From NCBI GenBank assembly GCA_963930655.1, contig OZ005601.1, positions 22,382,921 through 22,446,920 on the forward strand: 64,000 bases of DNA, written 5' to 3'. The position numbers were made by a program, and so were the translations under genes. The DNA is from Myrica gale. Its lineage: Eukaryota; Streptophyta; Magnoliopsida; Fagales; Myricaceae. The notes beneath the pieces were generated by a model. It had not been told where the DNA came from. It ran no database searches and saw nothing but the letters and a program-made list of their open reading frames with translations. Below, piece by piece: positions 10,905 through 21,361 of the stretch. Each line of letters begins with the position of its first letter. Position 1 is the first letter of the stretch.

Positions 10905-12860
10905 GTCATGGTATCTTCTCTATTCTTCAGCTTACTTAAAAAGATCATGAGGGGAAACATTTGGGGATTCTTATGCAGTTGTCTCGCAAAAAAAATCATC
11001 AATTCAAATTCCTTTGTGAAAAAGTTAAGCAGAGACTTGAAGGCTGGCAAATGAAAACGTTATATCTCATGTTGGGCAGCTGGTGTTGATTAAATCTGTG
11101 GCCTCAGCGCTACCTGCCTATACTATGGCAAATTATCTCCTTCCAAAATCTATATGCTCTCGCCTTGATTCCATGATGATGCGATTTTGGTGGGGTTTTC
11201 CAACTGATAATCAACAGCATTTATGCCTCAAATCTTGGGAATCTATGTGTAAACTCAAACATGAGGAGGGCCTTGGTCTCAAACTTATAGAGGATCTTAA
11301 TCGGGCTCTTCTTGCAAAACTGGGTTGGCACATCCAATGTTGCCTGGATATATTTTGGGTGAAAACTATTTGGGCTAAATATCTAAAAACCAGATTTATT
11401 TGGGACACACGACTCAAAGCTAGTGCTTTGTGGTTTTGGCGTGGTATTATTAAAGTTGCCCATTTACACCAAGAAGTGACTTGTTATCAGATAGGGTCTG
11501 GGACTACTGTTCGGGTATGGAGTGACCCTTGCTTGCCATTTCCCACCCCACATGCCCCCTCTACCAAGATCGAATCCTGTTATACTAGATGAGGAACTGA
11601 ATGTTGACTCCCTTTTGTTACCTTTTTCGAGGGCTTGAAATTCTAGTATAATCCAGCAATTATTTTGCACTGAGGATGCTGCTGCTATTTTGAGTTTCCC
11701 TGCCCCACAGAGCAATCAACTCGATAAGCTTATATGGTATGTTTCTACTGCTGGACTTTTTTCTTTGAAATCTGCTCACCATCTCATTAATGCCCACCGA
11801 AGCCAACTCCTACATACTCTGATTGAAGATGATTGGAAACGTATATGGAGGGCTCCTTTGCAAGATCGCCTAAAGTTACTCATATGGAAAATAGCCTGGA
11901 ATTGTTCCCTATAAATCTAATCTTGCGAGAATTCCCCATAGAGTGCATGAGGAAACTTTTTGTGGCTTTTGTAAGCAGGGGCCTGAGACCCTTGTTCACC
12001 TATTTTCTGACTGTCCGGTGGCCCAGATTTTTTTTGGAGAGAAAGCCCTTGGCCGCTTATTATCCATCACGTCCCATCTCAGAGTATATCGAAGTGGATA
12101 AAAATCATCTTGAAACTGTCTCAGTTGCTTAATATTCCTCGGGACCAGCAACATAACTTCATTCCATTTGCTGCCATCCTTTTTTACTCTCTTTGGTATT
12201 CTAGAAACCAACTGCTACACAAGGGTGGTGAGCTGGATATGTTAGCCCTTATCAGAACTATAAAGCACCGCTATTCTGAATTTTCTTTAGCTTAGAAAGA
12301 AAATATTTCAACCCCCAATCTAGTTTGGAAGCTACCTCCTCCCGCTCATTGGAAAATTAATTTTGACGTAGCTTTTTGAAATTCCTTCGCTCTTGCAGCT
12401 GTTGTCTCTCGAGACTCCAAAGGTCATGTCCTCTTTGATCGAACAAAGAGGTTACGTTCTTGCGGCCCTCTTGTGGGCGAGGCATGAGAAGCTCTCTATG
12501 CTGCCTAGGAGGCGTTTCTCTTATCCTCTCAAGGCATTATTCTAGAAGGTGATTCTCTCCTTGTGATCGAGGTGATTCATAACCCTAGTTCTGCTATGCC
12601 CTGGAAAATTTCTCTCATTGTGGTTGACATTTGTAGACTTGTTGACTTTAGAGACTATTGGGAATTTAAACACGTAAAAAGAGTAGCGAATGATTTTGCT
12701 CATCATGTTGCTCAGTGGACTTCTTTTGAACATTTAGAGGGTAATATCCCCATATCTTGTATTCATGTGATTATCATTTCGAGCGACAATCCATGGTTTC
12801 TTCCATGATTGTCTGCTTGCGTTTTAATGTAATCGTTTATTTAGGGAAAAAATCGTAACT
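10905..12860 (+). mobile_element. 5'-truncated L1-type LINE
   Basis: Plus-strand frames show the end of the reverse transcriptase region (FLCEKVKQRLEGW near 11010), the zinc-binding/connector region at 11083-11592 (LIKSVASALPAYTMANYLLP, FWWG, GLGLKLIEDLNRALLAKLGW), and an RNase H-like domain to about 12808 (LAAVVSRDSKGHV, ILEGDSLLVIEVI, VKRVANDFAHHVA). No catalytic FADD box or endonuclease is present, so the copy is truncated at its 5' end, as expected from incomplete target-primed reverse transcription. Several frameshifts separate the readable blocks. The 3' end lies near 12860 without a clean poly(A) tail. Confidence 0.85.
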
Positions 12861-12934
12861 GCTGGATGTTCTTTTTAAAATCTAACAGTGTCTTTGCACC
12901 CTTTGCACAAACTCACTTTGCACAGAATCCATTC

Positions 12935-13112
12935 CGGTGGAGGGTGTCCTGGTATCCGTCCATATGACACTTGTATAGAAGATGGACAGATCAGATTTGA
13001 CTCGGAATGCCACAGCCTGGTCCTTCGCAGCTCCTTTAGAATTCTCAAGTACTCCAACGTCCTTGGCCATGAAATTGTTTCCAATCACCGCTGCAATAAC
13101 CAAAGACAACTT
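12935..13112 (-). pseudogene. Pectinesterase pseudogene, central catalytic exon fragment
   Basis: The minus strand reads IAAVIGNNFMAKDVGV, GAAKDQAVAFRVKSDLS and, after a one-base frame change, YKCHMDGYQDTLH. This is the core of plant pectin methylesterases (FMAKDIGFENTAGA..HQAVALRV..D.S.FY.C...GYQDTLY), including the GYQDTL signature and the first catalytic Asp region. The fragment stops abruptly after GYQDTLH. Together with the inverted-orientation tail at 8330-8675 it suggests one ancestral pectinesterase copy broken and rearranged by insertions. Confidence 0.8.
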
Positions 13113-13240
13113 AATTGTTATTAAGCCTTCTCTATAGTAAATGGTAAAGAGGCTGAAAATTGAAAAATGGGTCTGTTAAACTTTAGTCTTAAAATGGGAA
13201 AATTGGTCTTGGAAAGTTTGAATTTTTGAAGTGACAATGG

Positions 13241-13618
13241 TTGTGCTTCAACGTTGTTCTGTCTAGCAGCCCACCTTCAGTCTTTGGCTCTCCTCACGTC
13301 ACTACTGGGCGCGTGGATCTGACACGCTTGGAGGTCTTTTCCCTTTTGGCTGAGTTTCTCCACTATGGTTGCTTTTGTTGCAGGTGCTGGGCCTGTTTCT
13401 CCTTCGGCGATGGCTTCCATCGTTCTCGGTGTAGTGGTGTTGTGCACCGGGTCTGTGGACACAAGTTGGGTTTATGGGTCTATTGACCCGGTTGGTTGAG
13501 GCCCTTCTAGCCTATTGGTTTTTTGCCTTTTAAGGTCGTATGGGGCCTTTGAAAATTATGTAATGGACCTTTGTATTCTCCTTCCCTATGTAATGAAATC
13601 CACCTTTGCTTAGAAAAA
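13241..13618 (+). mobile_element. Probable LINE 3' untranslated tail
   Basis: The sequence has the look of a plant L1 3' end: a T- and G-rich stretch ending in TGTAATGGACCTTTGTATTC, ATGTAATGAAATCC and then a short A-rich tail (GAAAAAAGAAAG) at about 13612. No coding domain is attached, so it may be a 5'-truncated insertion or a SINE-like derivative. Confidence 0.4.
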
Positions 13619-13619
13619 A

Positions 13620-14121
13620 GAAAGCGACAAAGGCTGTTGGCTACGAGACTTTGACAAGGAAGAAAAAATAGTGATTGGGTGTGTTTGAAAGCTTCGGTCT
13701 GTCGTTTAGGCTATGTAATTTGCAAGAGAGAGACGATACCGTTTTGAGCGGAGTCGCAGAGTGTTGATATGGATTTTTTGGGTAAAGGAGCTGTTGTGGG
13801 AGCTTTGTCGTTAGAGGAGCTAATGGTTAAGTGACAGAATAAAAATAATAATACTTCAGTGATTGAAAAATAAAATTTTAAAACCTAGTGGCTAAATACA
13901 ATTTCTCTAAATTTAAACAAAGGATTATATTCTTATCCCTTTCACTTTTAAATTCGAAAATACAATTTAGCCTCTATCCTTGAACTTTTAAAATAAATAA
14001 AAAATTAGGAATTATGAAAATTAGACACTTAAAAATAACAAATAAAATAAAAAGATATAAATACATGTGTTATACGTGTTGAGGTGTTACAATTGCGCAT
14101 TGTGTGACCCGTCATTTCCAA
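13620..14121. other. Intergenic DNA, nothing recognised
   Basis: The second half is AT-rich with phrases such as TTTAGCCTCTATCCTTGAAC that are common in decayed plant MITEs. I see no ends, no coding similarity and no RNA gene. Confidence 0.3.
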
Positions 14122-14746
14122 TAAGGTTGGGTATCGGAATGAGTGGAATCGGAATGGACAATTCCGGTTCTTTTCCGGTACTCACCGACATCCAATTTTT
14201 TCATTCCATTTCCATTTCGGAACAGAACTGGAAATTCAGGTTCGCTATGTGAGTTTTTTTGGACACATTTTTTTAGGGCCCTAATGAAACAAAAATATTT
14301 TTTATTCCAAATTTTTGGAAGATTTTTATGTTATTTATCATAAATTAGTAATAAATGTAAACATTCATCTAAAATATAGACCATAAAATAAACATTCAAG
14401 CAAATTCCATTGGTTATATTTTATTTTGAGCCCTATTTTAAAAAAAAAAAGAACTGAAATTTCCGGCATTTTTAATTATTCATCATAAATTAATAATAAA
14501 TATAAAATATTCATCCAAAATCTAAATTATAAAATAAACATTCAATCAAATTTCATATTTTATACTTTATTTTGAGCACTATTTTTATTATATTTGTTTA
14601 GAAAAACCAAAACTGGAAAATCAGGTAAATCCATCGGATTTTTCGGTTTCATAAATTGCCTAAAATAACTTTCGATTCCGGTTTCGATATATGCTGGAAG
14701 TGGAACCGGAAATTTCGATCCTTATCGAAATTTTTGCCCACCCTTA
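14122..14746. mobile_element. Non-autonomous hAT element, older copy
   Basis: The left end TAAGGTTGGGTATCGG and the inverted right end TAAGGGTGGGCAAAAA match the ends of the better-preserved copy at 33761-34426. Subterminal CCGG and GGAACCGG motifs are fewer, and the core is AT-rich with two related blocks (ATAAATTARTAATAAATRTAAA near 14338 and 14487). No 8-bp duplication can be recognised, in keeping with greater age. Confidence 0.72.
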
Positions 14747-14879
14747 ATATAAGTGTACTATCTATAGGTACAAATATTATAGGTTATATATATAACTGTA
14801 AGTATACATATGTATTTATGGATATATTTTTTTATTTACATGTATTTTGTTAATATGATCTGTTAAATGAGCTCAAATG

Positions 14880-15031
14880 AGCCAAGTCGAATTTATACAA
14901 GCTTTGTTCACGAGCCTAAACCAAGTCGAGCCGAGTTTAATCGAGTTAAAAATGATGTTCGAATTCAGTTCGTTTAAGAAACGAACCGAGCACGAAATAT
15001 TTGTAAACAGTTCGGTTCATTTACAACCCTA
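14880..15031. mobile_element. One end of another hAT-like element
   Basis: The stretch ends in TTCGGTTCATTTACAACCCTA, the inverted form of a typical hAT end (TAGGGTTGTAAATGAACCG), preceded by repeated GAGCC, CGAAC and AAGTCGAG motifs. The other end is not recognised. Confidence 0.4.
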
Positions 15032-16119
15032 TTCCAACGTATATAGATGGTAGATTTGTCAAACGCACACCCAAAGTCATAGTGGAAGCTGAATCAAATC
15101 AACACTTTCCTAAAGATTATCTTTTTTCTTATTTTCTTTCTTTATATTAATATCAAGCTTGACAATCCCTTATAATTCGTGTAATAGTTCATTAGTTCTA
15201 TTTTTTTTAGGCAATGAAGGACAATCTACAGCACCCGTCTGCACCGAAGTTAGACGAACTTAGTCCATCTTAGTCCCACTGGAGTGTTATATGCTTCGGC
15301 ACTCCAAACACGTACAACAGCCCTCAATTAGTAATTGAATTTCTTTAAATAGTAATTCTTATTTTCCAATGATATGGTACCGATTTGGGCACATTAGCAT
15401 TAAACAACTTTGAAATGTACAGGTTCGTTTTCTTTTAACATAAATAAATAGTTATATATAGATAACCATATGCATATTACATAGAAAAAAGATAAACATA
15501 GGTATATTTGTCCTTAAATTATTAATTCCAACAGTTATCAGCCTAAACTAACACCTATTTTGTAATTCATGTGTACCATCAATTAATATCTAACATTGAT
15601 ATAGGTAAAGTTTTCAAACACACGTGGCACACATGATTGGCCATGGGGTATCTTTAAAAAAAAGTTAGTAAGTGAAGGCGCCAATTACTAAAATTGACAG
15701 CTTGGCAGACCCATTGTAGATGGTATATTTGAGGTGTTCCTTTCTCCTTTTTAAAAGTATGCATGGGGGACGCGGAACCGATAGATATAATAGTTAAGGT
15801 TTAGGGATTTGAATGTTTACAACTTCCAAAATCTCGAATTCTAAAAACCTTCAGTCTTCATGATCATTACTCTAATAATTATCTTGTTTATTTAGGATTG
15901 AAGGATTGCGCATGTCTTATTGTCTTAAGAGTTTTTTTTCCCTAAAGTTAATGTATTAAGAGTTATTAGTGAGATGGTGAGTAAGTTGGTCTAGATGCCT
16001 GATAAATGTAAAAATAAAATAAAAATAAAAATAAGTAGGCATCAACTCTTATGGTTGACACATAAAGCGGAAAAAGGTCTTTTTGTGGGCTTATATTTTT
16101 TAAAAGCAGCTCTCCCTAT
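15032..16119. other. AT-rich intergenic DNA, nothing recognised
   Basis: No protein similarity, RNA gene or paired repeat ends are visible across this stretch. Confidence 0.3.
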
Positions 16120-16297
16120 CAGTGGCATATCTAGGATATAAAATGAGTGGGGTCGAATTTTTAAGACAAAATTAAATTTTTTTTCACATAATGTAAAAAC
16201 TGTCTTAAAATTACAATATCGCAAATTAAGAATAAAAAACATTAAAAAATAATAAAATACACTTACTAAACTATTTGCTAATACTGAGAGATGGTAA

Positions 16298-16489
16298 TTA
16301 GATCCTACGGGTCTTCATCTTCTGAAAACGTTGTAAAATGGTTTCGTTCTCAATAGTATCAAAAATTTCTCTCTCAATGTATAATATCATGCTATCATTA
16401 ATCCATTCATCTCTCATCCTATTCCGCAAATCAGTCTTAATAATCTTCATTGCAGAAAACACTCTCTCAACGGTTGCAGTCGCAACTGG
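16298..16489 (-). pseudogene. hAT transposase C-terminal (hATC dimerisation) fragment
   Basis: Sixty-three codons read PVATATVERVFSAMKIIKTD, LRNRMRDEWINDSMILYIER and EIFDTIENETILQRFQ, ending TRRI and a stop. PVATATVERVFSAMK is the classic start of the hAT dimerisation motif, and the RM-D-W-NDS-ILYIER pattern is that of plant ZMYM1-like transposases. The DDE core and the TTF zinc finger are missing, so this is a terminal relic. It lies 180 bp from the presumed element end, as expected for the 3' end of such an element. Confidence 0.75.
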
Positions 16490-17351
16490 TTAAACCAATG
16501 GTAATCTTCATTAATGAAAAATGATACTTGGAAGTGAACACCCCACATTGGATCCAAGGTTCAAGAAATGATACTTCAAGAAATGATGGGTTTGATTTCC
16601 CAGGGGGTTTATGATGGAGGTTGTCACGTTCTCGGGTATAACTAAGAAGCATCCTTCAAAACTGCATTATCTTGGTCTTTCATTGACAATGCTGTCATTT
16701 AATGCAATATAGGTGTTGGCCTCATTATATCCTTTGTGAAATTCATATTAGCATTCCGTGTCGGCCTCATTCCGTGTACAGTTCCCAATACAACATAGTC
16801 CACAAAGCAGAACATTGTTAATACCATCTTCTAGGGAGATTAGAACCAGACACTCTACAAAAGAAACCCCATAACAGGATATCGAAAATAAGACTGCATC
16901 ATAAGTCAGTTAATGACTCCAGGGAAAAAGGTTATTACCATGCTTCCCCCAGAAAAAAGTAATTCTTTAACACATGTTATTACAAATCTTTAATATTTTA
17001 TTCAATTTTCTTCATCGATAAAAATATTTTCATGAGTATTTCCCATTTGCCACAAAATAGGGCTCAACATCTGCAAACATTGACATGCAATAAACTAAAA
17101 ATAGTAACTCTCCCTCACAAAAGAAAGTTTCTGTTCACAATCAGAAAGCAAACAATAATTTCCATGTCATAGACAATTTTCATACATAACCAAGAAAGTG
17201 TAAAGAATAGGACCATATGCCAATTACCTGGGATTAAAAGTTAACTTCTGCCAATGATTAAGGAGCCCTTTATGCAAGCAGTTTCCCTTAAACAAAAAGT
17301 GTAAATTTATATCCGAATGGAGAATTAGAAATGCCAAAAAGTGTCAATTTA

Positions 17352-17662
17352 TGTCAAGTTTCATCTCAATACCACTTGGCTATAGGAAGAGGTGGCCCAA
17401 TAGGTATATGAAGCAGAAGATTAAATAGTCTCTAGTCAATGTGGGACTCTAACACTCCCCCTCACGTGCAGGCCGAATGAACATGGTCCATGTACGTGGA
17501 CAACAAATGGAGAATACAAACAAGTGGTCCAAGCCCAAAAATAGTTGGCTCTGATACCATGTTAAGTTTCATCCCAATACCAATTGGCTATAGGAAAAGG
17601 TGGCCCAACAGATATATGAAGCATAAGATTAAATAGTCTCTAGTCAATGTGAGACTCTAACA
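17352..17662 (-). mobile_element. TRIM (terminal-repeat retrotransposon in miniature), structurally whole
   Basis: Two 103-bp direct repeats (17352-17454 and 17560-17662) start TG and end CA. In minus orientation the upstream repeat is followed at once by TGGTATCAGAGCC (17547-17559), the primer site for initiator tRNA-Met, and the downstream repeat is preceded by a purine tract (GTGAGGGGGAG). A 5-bp duplication ATTTA flanks both sides (17347-17351 and 17663-17667). The two repeats differ at about 8 of 103 positions, so the insertion is moderately old. It has no coding capacity, as is normal for TRIMs. Confidence 0.92.
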
Positions 17663-17799
17663 ATTTAAATCTAAATATAGAAATGCAGTAAATCTATTCA
17701 TCACATAACAATAGTACATAATAAAATCATCCGGTTCAACATGTGTCATAATTTATTCACATAATATGCACATTGCAAGATAGGTATGTATTCCCTTTA

Positions 17800-17800
<1 letters not shown>

Positions 17801-17834
<34 letters not shown>
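17801..17834. repeat. (TA)n microsatellite
   Basis: About 16 TA units lie inside the degenerate hAT element. Confidence 0.95.
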
Positions 17835-17837
<3 letters not shown>

Positions 17838-18527
17838 TTGATTTGCCAATGAGCTTAAAGTTTTTGATCTTATACGACCAAATTACCAGCTATAAGTTTA
17901 ACCTATTTGCACAAAGAATTGATCAATGGTCTGCAAGCAAACATACTAGGCATTATGCAAAACCCCCACTCTATTCAGCCTATTTATTAAGTTATAGGCC
18001 TCTTCAATTTCTCCATTCCTCCAAAGCTCTTTGGCTTTTACAGAGCCCATGAATCAACACATTAAATTAGCACAAACTCTTAAACAATTGCAAAACTACA
18101 TGAAATTGTCCAATTCCAAAACTACATACTACCTGCATCTTGATGCTGGATTGGAGAGGCAGTCGGGCAGTCGTGTGTCGGCAGAGAGACGAGATTTCCG
18201 GTGACTGGTGGACCGGAAGTGCTGGCTTGTGGGCGGCACTTGAGAAGTGAGAGCAGAGGGCCAGAGGCGAGATGTGAGTCAGGTCTGTTAGTGATTGCGA
18301 GAGGGTTGGCCGGCGTCGGCAGGCGGGCGCTAGGCGGGGCAATGAGACACTGAGAGAGGCCGGAGGCATGAGGGCTGAGGGAGAGGCGAAGTCCGGACAG
18401 ATCGCAAGTGAGAGAGAGGCCGAAGTGTTTCGTTTATTTTTTTTAAAAAAAATCAAATGAAACAGACCTGTGAAATTGAGCTAGCGGGTGGTCAGTAGGG
18501 ACAGGCCTGGATGGCTAGGCCAGTGGG

Positions 18528-18866
18528 GACAGGCTTACTTCAAAGAAAAATCAATGGATTTTGGAGCGCCCCCCACAGGCACCCTCTAACTTCGCCTCTG
18601 CCTCCGAGTACCTGTTTGTCTGATGCCCACAGCAGCTCCTCCGAGTACCTAACTATCACTGACACGTGAACCCCACCAGATTTGACAGGCTTACTTCAAA
18701 GAAAAATCAATGGATTTTGGAGCGCCCCCCACAGGCACCCTCTAACTTCGCCTCTGCCTCCGAGTACCTAACTATCAGTGACACGTGAAGCTGACCTGTT
18801 TGTCTGATGCCCACAGCAGCTCCTCCGAGTACCTAACTATCACTGACACGTGAACCCCACCAGATT
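18528..18866. repeat. Tandem duplication, period about 156 bp, covering the hAT right end
   Basis: The segment starting GACAGGCTTACTTCAAAG occurs at 18528 and again at 18684. Both copies contain the GGAGCGCCCCCCACAGG and CTTCGCCTCTG end sequence of the hAT element. The second copy carries about 30 additional bases including a CACGTGAAGCTGACC phrase. The duplication therefore includes the transposon end plus its flank. Confidence 0.85.
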
Positions 18867-18869
18867 TCC

Positions 18870-20108
18870 ATAAGCGATATGGCCTTGGCTCTTTTTTTCT
18901 TCGAGTCTTATCGAAAATAGCTACACATTGTCCTTATCTTACTTACGTGGAACGCTGAGCCAAAACAAGAGCCGCCTTGGATGTGCGCGGCCGGCTGCTT
19001 CTTTCTCTATCCGATCTTTTTTATGAATGAGTTGTTTCCTTCCTATCTTTTCCAGCAAGGTACTACCATAAACAAAAGATCTATCTAGCATCCTGTCTCC
19101 AAAAAGTTTTGGACAGATATACAGAGGATGTCTGAGGGTGAAAATTTTGAGTATTAGATTTTAAGAAATATTATAAAGTAAAGATATGTTATGCGAGTTG
19201 GTGAAAAAGTAAAGAAAGAGAAGATTTTTAATAAGTATTATAATAATAAAAAATTATATAGAAAATTTTTTATGATTAAACCAAAATATTTGAGCCCAAA
19301 TATTTGGACACCAAACATACCAATAGTGTCGTTTGTCTGTCCAAAATTTTGAGATAGAGTATTTTCAATCAAATAAATATATTTTAAAATTTTTAACTTT
19401 TATTAATATATTTTAAAATTTTTACAAACTCCAATAAATTTTAATATTCAAAATATCGTAACAATTTTAAGAATATTTTTTAAAATTTCCTTAGACAAAC
19501 AAACATTTGCTACTGAACCCAAGCGGGTCAGAAAATTTATGGGATAACTTAAAAAATACCAGTTTCCGTGTGGTCCATTCTTCCCGGCCACTCCTCCCAC
19601 CTGCCGCTCCAGTACGAATCCATTAAAACCCATTCAACGAATCCCGTGCACTTTTCACTAGTTCTTACATCCCTTCTTCAAGATTTATAGGAAACACAGT
19701 AAACACTAAAACGGTTGATTATATTAATTACAATCAAAATTTATTAGAAGACAAATGTTACGATCATAAAATTTAGCACGTGAGTGGTTAAAATCTAAAA
19801 ATGGCTGATTAAAATCAATAATATGAAAAATTAAGTCTTTATTGAGTTTTGAAATTTCTTATATTTTTTTAAGATCATCGGTGCTTATTTAATAAGTCTA
19901 TAAAATAAATATATTTTTTACCTTTTAATTATAAAGATTTTAAAACTTTGCATCTCATCTATTATAAAGTATTTCAAATCAATAATTTTATGTGATAAAA
20001 ATAATAGATATAATATAAAATTTCAAAACTTACCTAATTAGATATTACAAAATATATTTATACATAATCTTTTATATCAATATACAAGAATAGGGCAGAA
20101 ACTTGTAA
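18870..20108. other. AT-rich intergenic DNA, nothing firmly recognised
   Basis: Around 19120-19330 the phrases GTGAAAATTTTGAG and CCAAATATTTGGACACCAAACATACC suggest a decayed Tourist- or hAT-type MITE, but the ends do not pair well. The remainder is AT-rich without coding similarity. Confidence 0.3.
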
Positions 20109-20134
20109 CCAATAGGCGACGAAAAAGTATAAAC

Positions 20135-20570
20135 TAGGTCTGTCCAAAAAACTGGCCGGACCGGACTGGACCTGCCAAACCGGTCCGGACCGGATCGGTT
20201 TTGACCCAAACCGGTTGACTTTTAGTCAACCGGGTTGACCGGACCGGTAAACCGGTGTATTCCGGTCCGGTTCCGGGTTACCCTCATGAAAACCCGGGAC
20301 CGGACCGGAGTATACCTCTCCAAATCGGCCCAAACCGGAAATTGACCCAAAATGGCAAGGCCCAACCCAAAAACCGGCCCAAAATGGCATGGCCCAACCC
20401 AAAATCGGCCCAAAATGGTATGGCCCAAACCGGCCCAGACCGGACCGGTTAAACCGGAAACCGGACCGGACCGGTCCGGTCATATAACCGGTCCGGTCCG
20501 GTCTATATACTTTGAAAAAGTTCCGATTTGGCCGGCCAAACCGGACCGAACCGGCTGTTGGACACCCCTA
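20135..20570. mobile_element. CCGG-rich non-autonomous hAT element upstream of BCAT
   Basis: The ends are TAGGTCTGTCCAAAA and, inverted from the right, TAGGGGTGTCCAACAG. A perfect 8-bp duplication GTATAAAC flanks it (20127-20134 and 20571-20578). The body is dominated by ACCGGTCCGG-type motifs in both orientations, so the element can form long GC-rich hairpins and offers many CCGG methylation sites. It contains no transposase. It sits about 790 bp upstream of the BCAT start codon and has split one of three related promoter-region repeats. Confidence 0.95.
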
Positions 20571-20790
20571 GTATAAACTTATAGCAAATGTACGGCCCCG
20601 CCTTTCTTGGGCTTTCTATCCTCTATTGATCTCTACTCATCTTTTTGAGTTTGGATTTGTAAGAATGTTTGACTCCTTTACTCGTTAATCTGTCGTCTCT
20701 TTAAAAAGTTTGACACGCTTCTTAAATCCTTCAGATTTTCAAACCTCTTTAATCTTAATTAAAATTTGCTGTTTTGACTAATTAAAAAAA

Positions 20791-20955
20791 CCAATAGAAA
20801 ACGAAAAAGTAGAAACTTGTGACAAACTTACGGCTCTTTTAAGCAATGTGTATTTACTCCTAAATCTTTTTGTATTGCTAGACAACGACAGAGTAGAAAC
20901 TTGAAATCAATAGGAAACGAGAAAGTAGAAACTTATAACAAACGGCTCTTTTGAT
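20791..20955. repeat. Direct repeats upstream of BCAT
   Basis: A unit of about 45-50 bp (CAATAGRAAACGARAAAGTAG, then AAACTTRT-ACAAAC, then GGCTCTTTT) occurs at 20791-20840 and 20908-20952. A third, diverged copy at 20109-20134 continues at 20579-20600 on the far side of the hAT insertion. The copies lie in the presumed promoter or 5' flank of BCAT. Any regulatory role is inference. Confidence 0.7.
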
Positions 20956-21361
20956 TCTTTTCTGTGCATGAAACATGGAAGTTACTAGTATACTAGCTTT
21001 GGCTATCTCACTTCAGTAGAGGCCGAGGCTTGGAAAAAGTGTGCCGTGTTACATGAGGAGTTTTCTATACTGTTAGTTACCCGGTTCCGAACTCCATTAA
21101 CTGCAATTCCTATTCCGAAGCTTGTATGACGCCAATTGCGATCAAAATCAGCTATGATATGTACAGCCACTGCTAGCTCTCTCCTTCCGTTTTGGATAGG
21201 AATAGACTTGTAACAGTCGCTCTTTCGTAACAGTTGCCCTCGTCCATATTCACAACATTCATGTCGTTGCTTCTTAGACCCTCTGGTTCTGTATTTCACA
21301 AAAACTCTCATCCTTTCTTTACTCGTCACTCCTGAATCGATCCCTTCTACCGCTGGTTTCA

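Larger units (their letters stand above)
16120..18600 (-). mobile_element. Degenerate hAT element of the ZMYM1-like transposase type
   Basis: The right end reads inward CAGAGGCGAAGTTAGAGG and the left end CAGTGGCATATCTAGGAT, matching the CAGTGGCG/CAGAGGCG ends of plant hAT elements that encode zinc-finger MYM-type (TTF) transposases. The transposase C-terminus is readable at 16298-16489 in the expected orientation. The rest of the transposase is gone, and a TRIM has inserted at 17352-17662. No 8-bp target duplication is recognisable, perhaps because the right end has been duplicated (see 18528-18866). Boundaries are therefore inferred. Confidence 0.55.

Noticed and set aside
10172-10905. Several short Ser/Leu- or Lys/Arg-rich frames
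   Set aside because: They arise from the purine-rich core of the hAT element and adjacent GAGAGA DNA; no domain, both strands open.
16664-17340. Possible host exons between the hAT tail and the TRIM
   Set aside because: No frame of useful length and no recognisable motif; treated as hAT interior or filler.
18067-18456. 129-codon Ser/Pro-rich minus-strand frame
   Set aside because: It lies in the GC-rich 5' part of the degenerate hAT element, shows no recognisable domain and looks like compositional openness.
20222-20576. Overlapping open frames on both strands giving Gly/Pro/Arg-rich peptides
   Set aside because: They are translations of the ACCGGTCCGG arrays inside a hAT element bounded by an 8-bp duplication; low-complexity by-products, not genes.
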